Positions 1 through 5,752 of a DNA stretch of 8,185 bases are shown piece by piece (position 1 is the stretch's first letter; every line of letters starts with the position of its first letter). The notes below the pieces were generated by a model. That model did no database searches, was not told the DNA's origin, and worked only from the letters and a program-made list of their open reading frames with translations. The position numbers and the translations under genes were made by a program. This stretch comes from Pseudomonadota bacterium (GTDB taxonomy: Bacteria > Pseudomonadota > Alphaproteobacteria > Rhizobiales > Beijerinckiaceae): NCBI GenBank assembly GCA_021812505.1, contig JAKANG010000038.1:1-8185 (forward strand), given 5' to 3'.

Positions 1-1480
<1,480 letters not shown>

Positions 1481-1514
1481 ACCGTCCGAATCCTGCGGCG
1501 TTGTCGCCCCCTCT

Positions 1515-1529
1515 CCCCGCTTTGCGGGG
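1515..1529. repeat. Short GC-rich hairpin, possible degenerate intergenic palindrome
   Basis: CCCCGC-TTT-GCGGGG forms a perfect 6-bp stem with a 3-base loop in the 87-base gap between ppdK and yjbQ. It is preceded by CCCTCT. Longer palindromes of the form CCCTCTCCCCGC...GCGGGGAGAGGG are, from memory, common between genes in Hyphomicrobiales. Here the outer right arm has decayed to TGGCGGGG. No T-tract follows, so I do not call it an intrinsic terminator, though it could stabilise the 3' end of the ppdK message. Confidence 0.45.
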
Positions 1530-1567
1530 TGGCGGGGCCGCATCCCGCTCGTCACGAAGGGTCGTCC

Positions 1568-1987
1568 ATGCGCCAGGCTCAGCAAAAAATCTCGATTGCG
1601 ACGGGAGGGCGCGGGCTTTTCGAGTTCACCCGCGAAGCGCGCGATTTCTTGCGCGCCAGCGGCCTGTCGCTCGGGCAGATGACCGTTTTCTGCCGTCACA
1701 CTTCGGCGTCGCTGCTGATTCAGGAAAACGCCGATCCTTCCGTCTGCGACGATCTGCTCGCCTTTTACGACCGTATCGCGCCGGAAGGGCGTGGCCTCTA
1801 TCGTCATGAGAACGAGGGCCCCGACGACATGCCGGCGCATCTGCGCTCGGCGCTGACGCCGGCGAGCCTGACCATTCCCTTCGCCGACGGCGAGCTGCTG
1901 CTCGGATCGTGGCAGGGGATTTACCTGTTCGAGCACCGCCGCGCCGCGCATAAGCGCGAGGTGGTTTTGCATGCGACGGGCGAGTGA
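1568..1987 (+). CDS. yjbQ: YjbQ family protein (UPF0047; secondary thiamine-phosphate synthase type)
   Basis: A 139-residue protein, the usual size for this small single-domain family. Family hallmarks are in order: CRHTSASLLIQENAD (42-56), a central HENEGPDDMPAHLRS segment (80-94) and GSWQGIYLFEHR (113-124). The conserved His residues at 44, 80, 91 and 123 are likely metal or active-site ligands. The E. coli member has a weak thiamine-phosphate synthase activity, but the physiological role is unsettled, so the enzymatic label is tentative. ATG 1568 is chosen because GAAGGG (1556-1561) sits 6 bases upstream; an in-frame GTG at 1529 would add 13 residues from the hairpin region. The stop lies 19 bases before the preferred meaB start, so the two genes are probably cotranscribed. 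Confidence 0.9.
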   Translation: MRQAQQKISIATGGRGLFEFTREARDFLRASGLSLGQMTVFCRHTSASLLIQENADPSVCDDLLAFYDRIAPEGRGLYRHENEGPDDMPAHLRSALTPASLTIPFADGELLLGSWQGIYLFEHRRAAHKREVVLHATGE

Positions 1988-2006
1988 CCCTGTTCTTCGA
2001 GGTCTG

Positions 2007-2945
2007 ATGCCCGCGCCTGTTCCCGATCTCCAAAGCATCGCCGCAGCCGGCAAGCGCGGGCTTTCACGGGCGCTGGCGCTGATCGAGACCCATGAGGGGA
2101 CGGCGGAACTGGCCCGATTACTCGACGCCGCGCTGGCGCAAAGCCGGGCCCATGTGGCGGGGCTGACCGGACCGCCGGGGGTCGGCAAATCGACGCTGAC
2201 CAATGCGCTGCTGCGCGACTGGCGCGGACGCGGGGAGACGGTCGGGGTGATCGCGGTCGATCCCTCGTCGCGGCGCACCGGCGGCGCGCTGCTGGGCGAC
2301 CGCGCGCGCATGGCGACCGACCCCGAAGACCAGGGCGTTTTCGTGCGCTCCATGGCCGCGCGCGACCGGCTCGGCGGCTTGTCCGACCAGACGATCGCCG
2401 CCACCGCCCTGATGCGCGCCTTGTTTGACCGGGTGCTGATCGAAAGCGTCGGCATCGGCCAGTCCGAAGCCGATATCTCCTTCGCCGTGGACACAGTGAT
2501 ACTGTGCGTCCAGCCGGGTTCGGGCGATTCCCTGCAGTTCATGAAGGCGGGGGTGATGGAGCTGCCCGATATCGTCCTCGTCACCAAGGCCGATATGGGC
2601 GAGGCCGCCAGCCGGGCCAGAAGCGAAGTCCAGGGCGCGCTGACCCTGTATGCGCGCGACGACGACTGGCGGGTTCCGGTGATCCTGGTCTCGGCGGCGC
2701 GCGGCGACGGCATGGAGGAGTTGCACCAGGCCCTGGCCGATCACCGAGCCTGGGCGGAGCGCAGCGGCGCGTTTCTGACGCGCCGCGCGGCGCAGGAAAG
2801 GGCGTGGGTGGAGGAATCGATCCGCGCCCGGTTTGGCAGCGAAGGTCTTGCGCGGGCTACCGGAGTAAAGGTTTCCGCGGCGGGGCCGTTCACGCGCGAA
2901 CTGCTTTTCGCGCGTGAACTGACGCGGCGATTGGAGCGGCCTTAG
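2007..2945 (+). CDS. meaB: MeaB/ArgK-family G3E-type P-loop GTPase (methylmalonyl-CoA mutase chaperone type)
   Basis: MeaB proteins are cytosolic GTPases that gate cofactor loading and protect adenosylcobalamin-dependent methylmalonyl-CoA mutase. This copy has 312 residues. Visible motifs are Walker A GPPGVGKS (55-62), VDPSSRRTGGALLGDR (84-99), IESVGIGQSEAD (145-156), PGSGDSLQFMKAG (170-182) and the guanine-specificity loop TKAD (193-196), where NKxD is usual. The start at ATG 2007 follows GAGG (1999-2002), and with it the length is close to the family norm. An in-frame ATG at 1971 would overlap yjbQ by 17 bases and add 12 residues unlike the family. No mutase gene is in the window, so the partner is unknown. 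The family also includes chaperones for related mutases. The stop codon overlaps the convergent gene's stop by 3 bases (2943-2944 shared within 2942-2945). Confidence 0.87.
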   Translation: MPAPVPDLQSIAAAGKRGLSRALALIETHEGTAELARLLDAALAQSRAHVAGLTGPPGVGKSTLTNALLRDWRGRGETVGVIAVDPSSRRTGGALLGDRARMATDPEDQGVFVRSMAARDRLGGLSDQTIAATALMRALFDRVLIESVGIGQSEADISFAVDTVILCVQPGSGDSLQFMKAGVMELPDIVLVTKADMGEAASRARSEVQGALTLYARDDDWRVPVILVSAARGDGMEELHQALADHRAWAERSGAFLTRRAAQERAWVEESIRARFGSEGLARATGVKVSAAGPFTRELLFARELTRRLERP

Positions 2946-3628
2946 ATGGCCGCGGAGGGAGAGATAAGCCGGTAGTGGCGGGCGAGGGCGGCGAGGCCGC
3001 GGCGCAGGATGAAGAGGGCGACGGCGCCGGCCATTTTGGCGTCCTTATAAGCGCCGATCTCGCGGCCGACATCGACGATCTCGCGGTCTTCGAGCACGAT
3101 CGCGGCCAGCGGTTCGCGGAAATCCTGGGGGATTGCCTCGCGCGCGGCGCGGAACTTCTGCAGATTCTCGATCTGGCTCTCGCAACGCCACATGCCGTTG
3201 GGGGAAAAAGCCGCGTTGACCTCCCGCGATGGATCGAGGGTGCGCAGGGGATCGAGGCCGGCGCGAAAAAAAATTTCGCGATATTTCTCGCCGGCCTGGG
3301 CGAGGGCGAAATTTCGGGCCTTGTCGGCGCGGTCGAGCTGGTTGCGGTCGCGCAGCCGGGCCAGCGGCCCGTCATCGAGCCGCATGCGAACGCAATCGAC
3401 CGTCTCGGTGACGAATTTGTCGCCGCGCGAAATTTCCACCGCTTCGGAAAAGGTCTCGACACGCGCGGCGCCGCCGGCCCGCAACAGTCGTTCGACGCTG
3501 GGCGCCTGGGGGGCGCGGGCGCCGGCGCGCTCGAATTTTTGCAAAGCGCGTCGCGCGCTTTCGCGCGACGGCGTTTCGAGGGAGGCGAGTCGGGGCAGGG
3601 TGATTTTGCACTTGCGCGGTCTGCTCAT
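2942..3628 (-). CDS. Unrecognised phage-type protein, possible helix-turn-helix regulator
   Basis: A 228-residue leftward protein with no function I can name. The N-terminus is basic (MSRPRKCKITLPR) and followed by an Arg-rich helix. The middle holds a segment around KYREIFFRAGLDPLRTLDPSRE (115-135). The C-terminus (about 170-220) predicts several short helices, with IVDVGREIGAYKDAKMAGAV (184-203) spaced like a sigma/antiterminator-type helix-turn-helix. Similar C-termini occur, from memory, in uncharacterised alphaproteobacterial prophage proteins. It is the second gene after the RusA-like gene, 26 bases downstream. In some lambdoid prophages (for example E. coli DLP12, rusA-quuD) that slot holds a Q-type antiterminator. 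Ribosome binding before ATG 3628 is weak, so coupling to the upstream gene is possible. The frame stays open upstream to 4219, but that part overlaps the better-supported RusA-like frame. Real gene: fairly sure; function: unknown. Confidence 0.7.
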   Translation of the reverse strand: MSRPRKCKITLPRLASLETPSRESARRALQKFERAGARAPQAPSVERLLRAGGAARVETFSEAVEISRGDKFVTETVDCVRMRLDDGPLARLRDRNQLDRADKARNFALAQAGEKYREIFFRAGLDPLRTLDPSREVNAAFSPNGMWRCESQIENLQKFRAAREAIPQDFREPLAAIVLEDREIVDVGREIGAYKDAKMAGAVALFILRRGLAALARHYRLISPSAAI

Positions 3629-3654
3629 TTGGCGCTCGGAAGCTTGAGGAAAGG

Positions 3655-4164
3655 TCAGGCGGAGAGAAAGTCGCTCACGGTCAGCGTCAATTCGGCGCCG
3701 GCGCCATAGCTTGCGCTGAAATGCTCTGGCGACAGGCCGCGTCGGATGACCCGGCAGCGGGCGAGAAGCTCGACCAGAGGGCGCTCCAGCGCGCCGAACT
3801 GGCGGGTTCGGGCGTTGCGCGACGCGACGACCTTCAGCGCATAAGCCGCGCCGATGCGGCCCGGCTTCTGGGCGTTGAGCCGGCGCGCGGCCTGGTCGAG
3901 CCATTCCTCGTAGGCTTCCGAGCGCACCAGGCCTTTCGGGGTCGGGACATAGAGCACGGACGCCGGCGGCGGCGCGGGAACATGAACCGTGATCGTTCGC
4001 GCGGCCGGGCGGGGCTCGGCGCAGAGACCGAACGAGCCGGTTTTCGGCGCGGCGGGGCGCGGCTTGACGGTTTCGACCCGCAAAGGCCGGGCGCCGGCGC
4101 GCGGCACGAGGATGGTGGTGGAGGAGAAGGGCGAAAAGACACGGAAGGGCGCGGGGAAAGTCAT
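3655..4164 (-). CDS. RusA-like Holliday junction resolvase relative, catalytic acids apparently lost
   Basis: A 169-residue leftward protein. Residues 1-55 are a Pro/Arg-rich extension without recognised domain. Residues 56-165 resemble the RusA fold: ITVHVPAPPPASVLY (58-72), SEAYEEWLDQAARRLNAQKPGRI (82-104), then a strand (YALKVVAS), a helix (RPLVELLARCRVI, 128-140) and a final strand (AELTLTVSDF). Active RusA enzymes cut four-way junctions using Asp residues in a DxDN-like motif before this helix and acidic residues just after it. Here those places read QFGALERP and RRGLSPE, so nuclease activity is doubtful. ATG 4164 is chosen because AAGG lies 5 bases upstream on that strand and a sigma70-like promoter ends near 4207. 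The alternative ATGs at 4230 and 4251 fall within the promoter and operator. It heads a leftward operon with the 228-residue protein. Family assignment is by eye and moderately uncertain. Confidence 0.62.
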   Translation of the reverse strand: MTFPAPFRVFSPFSSTTILVPRAGARPLRVETVKPRPAAPKTGSFGLCAEPRPAARTITVHVPAPPPASVLYVPTPKGLVRSEAYEEWLDQAARRLNAQKPGRIGAAYALKVVASRNARTRQFGALERPLVELLARCRVIRRGLSPEHFSASYGAGAELTLTVSDFLSA

Positions 4165-4214
4165 GGCCGCCTTGAAAGGTTGAGAAGGGAGAACTTGACT
4201 GCGCAGCGAAAGAG

Positions 4215-4244
4215 AACATAAAAGGAACATCGCTGGGCTGTCAA
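4215..4244 (-). promoter_or_regulatory. Leftward sigma70-like promoter of the RusA-like operon
   Basis: On the minus strand a perfect TTGACA -35 (4244-4239) is followed after 18 bases by TATGTT (4220-4215), 4 of 6 matches to the -10 consensus. Transcription would begin near 4207, about 43 bases before ATG 4164. The -35 box directly abuts an operator-like palindrome at 4245-4258, so repressor bound there would probably block it. Confidence 0.6.
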
Positions 4245-4258
4245 TGGGCAAATTCCCT
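4245..4258. promoter_or_regulatory. Operator-like palindrome (imperfect), left site
   Basis: TGGGC-AAAT-TCCCT matches the TGGGA-N4-TCCCA pattern at 8 of 10 arm positions. It lies immediately next to the -35 hexamer of the leftward promoter, 35 bases from the next site at 4280. The pattern was derived from this window only, and binding by the adjacent repressor is inferred. Confidence 0.5.
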
Positions 4259-4274
4259 CTAGCGGGCTTAAAGT

Positions 4275-4280
4275 TAATAT
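4275..4280 (+). promoter_or_regulatory. Possible -10 box of the repressor promoter
   Basis: TAATAT (4 of 6 to TATAAT) is the best candidate -10 before the repressor gene. No convincing -35 lies at the right distance (ATTCCC is present), so it is weak or needs activation. Transcription would start near 4287, practically at the start codon, which would give an mRNA with little or no leader. It touches the operator at 4279-4294. Confidence 0.3.
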
Positions 4281-4294
4281 GGGATGATTCCCAT
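4279..4294. promoter_or_regulatory. Operator-like palindrome covering the repressor start region
   Basis: ATGGGA-TGAT-TCCCAT is an inverted repeat with perfect 6-bp arms. It overlaps the candidate -10 and the first in-frame ATG (4284) and ends one base before the preferred ATG at 4296. A second overlapping repeat, ATGAT-TCCC-ATCAT, lies at 4284-4297. The position suits negative autoregulation by the S24 repressor. Confidence 0.65.
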
Positions 4295-4295
4295 C

Positions 4296-5045
4296 ATGGA
4301 TGAAAATATTCGCAACCGCGTGAAAGCCGAGATGGAGCGGCAGGGCCTCGACATGAAAGGCCTGTCGAAACTCGCCGGCCTGGGCGAGACCTATGTCCGC
4401 GACGCGCTGAAGCGCGGGCGCGGCGGTTCTTTGCCGGCGCTCAACAAGCTGGCGGCGGCGCTGGGCCGTTCGCTCGACTGGCTTCTGACCGGCGCCGAGA
4501 CGGCGGGCGGCGAATTCGCGCCGGAGAAACCGCCGCGCCGGCGGCTCGACACCAGCGTGGACAAAAGAATCGTGGACGGCGCGACCGAGGCGGGCTCGAC
4601 CATTCTCGAGGTTGACGTGCGCGCCGGCGCGGGCGGCGGCGGCGTGCCGGTCGAGGCCTTCGTCCATGACGAGCAAGGCAATTCTTACGCCGCGGAGGGA
4701 ATCGCGGCGGAATGGAGTCTGCCGTCCTCGATCGTTCAGGGCGTGCTCCACGCCTCGCCGCGTCACATCAGGGTTTTTGAAGTGATTGGGGATTCGATGG
4801 AGCCGCGCCTGTTCGAAGGCGACCGCGTCTTCATCGACCTGCGCTACATCACGCCGAGCCCGGAAGGCATATTCGCGCTGTGGGACGGTTTCGGGCTGGT
4901 GATCAAGAGGCTTCAGATCGTCATGGGCTCGGAGCCGATGCGGGTGCGGGTGATTTCCGCCAATTCGTCCTATGCGCCCTATGAGGCGGCGCTGGACGAC
5001 ATCCGCATCATCGGTCGTTTCGCGGGGCGTTTTACCGTCAACTGA
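4296..5045 (+). CDS. CI/LexA-like phage repressor: XRE helix-turn-helix plus S24 peptidase
   Basis: A 249-residue two-domain repressor, the usual size for self-cleaving phage repressors. Residues 5-65 are an XRE-type DNA-binding domain (GLSKLAGLGETYVRDALKRG at 22-41 with the recognition helix region, then LPALNKLAAALGRSLDWLL). Residues 66-100 are a variable linker. From about 104 the S24 peptidase begins: EVDVRAGAGGGG, with Ala110-Gly111 a plausible self-cleavage site; GDSMEPRLFEGD with nucleophile Ser167; and LVIKRLQ with general base Lys204. Both catalytic residues are intact, so RecA-stimulated cleavage and SOS induction are expected from the family. ATG 4296 is preferred because it lies just past the operator; ATG 4284 would add four residues. 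Neither has a clear Shine-Dalgarno sequence. It is divergent from the RusA-like operon and directly upstream of the terminase operon, with matching palindromes on both sides. Confidence 0.93.
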   Translation: MDENIRNRVKAEMERQGLDMKGLSKLAGLGETYVRDALKRGRGGSLPALNKLAAALGRSLDWLLTGAETAGGEFAPEKPPRRRLDTSVDKRIVDGATEAGSTILEVDVRAGAGGGGVPVEAFVHDEQGNSYAAEGIAAEWSLPSSIVQGVLHASPRHIRVFEVIGDSMEPRLFEGDRVFIDLRYITPSPEGIFALWDGFGLVIKRLQIVMGSEPMRVRVISANSSYAPYEAALDDIRIIGRFAGRFTVN

Positions 5046-5065
5046 ATGCGCCCATCGGATCCCAG

Positions 5066-5079
5066 TGGGATGATTGGCT
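5066..5079. promoter_or_regulatory. Operator-like site, one conserved half (right side, distal)
   Basis: TGGGA-TGAT-TGGCT has a perfect left half and shares TGGGATGATT exactly with the site at 4280-4289; its right half has decayed. The left half also forms ATCCCA-G-TGGGAT (5059-5071), an outward-facing palindrome with perfect 6-bp arms. It begins 21 bases after the repressor stop and 22 bases before the perfect site. Confidence 0.45.
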
Positions 5080-5087
5080 TAGGAGAA

Positions 5088-5101
5088 TGGGAAATTTCCC
5101 A
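5088..5101. promoter_or_regulatory. Perfect operator-like palindrome upstream of the packaging operon
   Basis: TGGGAAATTTCCCA is a fully self-complementary 14-mer with the same TGGGA-N4-TCCCA architecture as the site at 4280-4293. It ends 28 bases upstream of the late promoter -35. A further half-site, TCCCA, is at 5115-5119, nearer that promoter. Confidence 0.65.
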
Positions 5102-5129
5102 AAAAGATGAAAAATCCCATCAAAGCCCA

Positions 5130-5158
5130 TTGACTGGTCGACCGACTTTTGCTAGAAA
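5130..5158 (+). promoter_or_regulatory. Rightward sigma70-like promoter for the packaging operon
   Basis: TTGACT (5130-5135; 5 of 6 to consensus) and TAGAAA (5153-5158; 4 of 6) are separated by exactly 17 bases. The predicted start is near 5165. It lies after the repressor gene and before the terminator at 5181-5212. Operator-like half-sites sit just upstream. No better promoter is visible between the terminator and the small-terminase start. Confidence 0.6.
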
Positions 5159-5180
5159 TATCCATGTTGACGATTTGCGC

Positions 5181-5212
5181 CCGGCGCTCCCAAGCGGAGC
5201 CGCCGGTTTTTT
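5181..5212 (+). terminator. Strong intrinsic terminator ahead of the small terminase
   Basis: CCGGCGCTCC (5181-5190) pairs with GGAG, a single bulged C at 5200, and CGCCGG (5196-5206) around a CAAGC loop, giving a 10-bp GC-rich stem. Six T residues follow directly (5207-5212). It would end the repressor message, and also stop transcripts from the promoter at 5130-5158 after about 45 bases unless RNA polymerase is made to read through. Confidence 0.8.
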
Positions 5213-5243
5213 GTTTCCGGCAAGCCGACGAACTGGAAGAATG

Positions 5244-5747
5244 ATGGCGTCCCTCCCACGCGACAATTGGCAGAAGAAGAGCAGGGGCGCGCAGGTTTCG
5301 CGGGCGCAGAATAGGGAAAGGGCTCCGTCCTGCGGCGATCGCGATCATGCGATCTTGAACATGCGCTTGCACGGGCTGACTTTCCAGGAAATCTCCGGTC
5401 AGCTATCGGAGGCCGGCTTCGCTCGCCTCAGCGAGAGCCGGATTCGCGCGATCGTCGCCAAGAATCTGAAATCCTGCCGCGACGAGCCGGCGCGGGAATT
5501 GCGCCAGCTTGAACTGCTGCGGCTCGATCAGTTGCAAGCCGCGCATTACAAGGCGGCGATGGGCGGCGACGCCGCCGCGATTTCGCGGGTGCTGTCGATC
5601 ATGGACCGTCGCGCCAAGCTGCTCGGCCTCGACGCCGGCGCCGAGGCCGCGGTTTCACTGGACGAGGCGCGCCACGCGCTTCTGAAGAAACTTGACGCTT
5701 TGGCGCGCGGCCGGGCCGAAGGTGAAGCCAAGGCGGCGAAGAAATAG
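5244..5747 (+). CDS. Phage terminase small subunit (TerS)
   Basis: A 167-residue protein with the features of small terminases, which recognise phage DNA and load the packaging motor. After a basic N-terminus, residues 34-76 form a helix-turn-helix (DHAILNMRLHGLTFQEISGQ and SESRIRAIVAKNL). Residues 86-130 are the oligomerisation-type helices, with LLRLDQLQAAHYKAAMGGD and ISRVLSIMDRRAKLLGLD, a pairing I associate with small terminases of alphaproteobacterial prophages. A charged Ala/Lys-rich tail ends the protein. ATG 5244 is chosen over the adjacent ATG 5241 because GGAAG (5235-5239) then has 4 rather than 1 base of spacing. The frame stays open upstream to 5046, but that stretch contains the promoter and terminator and is not coding. 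The next gene, the large terminase, starts 5 bases after the stop, consistent with coupling. Confidence 0.85.
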   Translation: MASLPRDNWQKKSRGAQVSRAQNRERAPSCGDRDHAILNMRLHGLTFQEISGQLSEAGFARLSESRIRAIVAKNLKSCRDEPARELRQLELLRLDQLQAAHYKAAMGGDAAAISRVLSIMDRRAKLLGLDAGAEAAVSLDEARHALLKKLDALARGRAEGEAKAAKK

Positions 5748-5752
5748 CCGCC

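Noticed and set aside
1481..1567. A possible intrinsic terminator after ppdK.
   Set aside because: The hairpin at 1515-1529 has no T-tract on either side, so it is listed only as a palindromic repeat.
3262..3280. Palindrome CGCGAAA-A5-TTTCGCG with an A8 run, considered as a terminator or slippage site.
   Set aside because: It lies inside the leftward coding frame (encoding EIFFRA), and the frame is intact across it. No biological role can be supported from sequence alone.
3550..3569. GTCGCGCG-CTTT-CGCGCGAC, a perfect 8-bp stem, considered as a regulatory hairpin or REP element.
   Set aside because: It is within the leftward gene's coding region and consists of common GC-rich Arg/Ala codons. 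No second copy was noticed.
2975..3709. A 244-codon plus-strand frame opposite the leftward 228-residue gene.
   Set aside because: The translation is Gly/Ala/Glu-rich and antisense-like, while the minus-strand frame gives a balanced protein with plausible helices. The frame also crosses the boundary between two leftward genes.
5167..5172. TTGACG as an alternative -35 box downstream of the late promoter.
   Set aside because: No -10-like hexamer lies 16-18 bases after it; that interval is the GC-rich terminator stem.
5046..5240. An N-terminal extension of the small terminase by 65-66 codons, as the frame is open.
   Set aside because: The stretch contains operator-like palindromes, a promoter and a terminator. 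ATG 5241/5244 has a Shine-Dalgarno sequence and starts a normal-sized small terminase.
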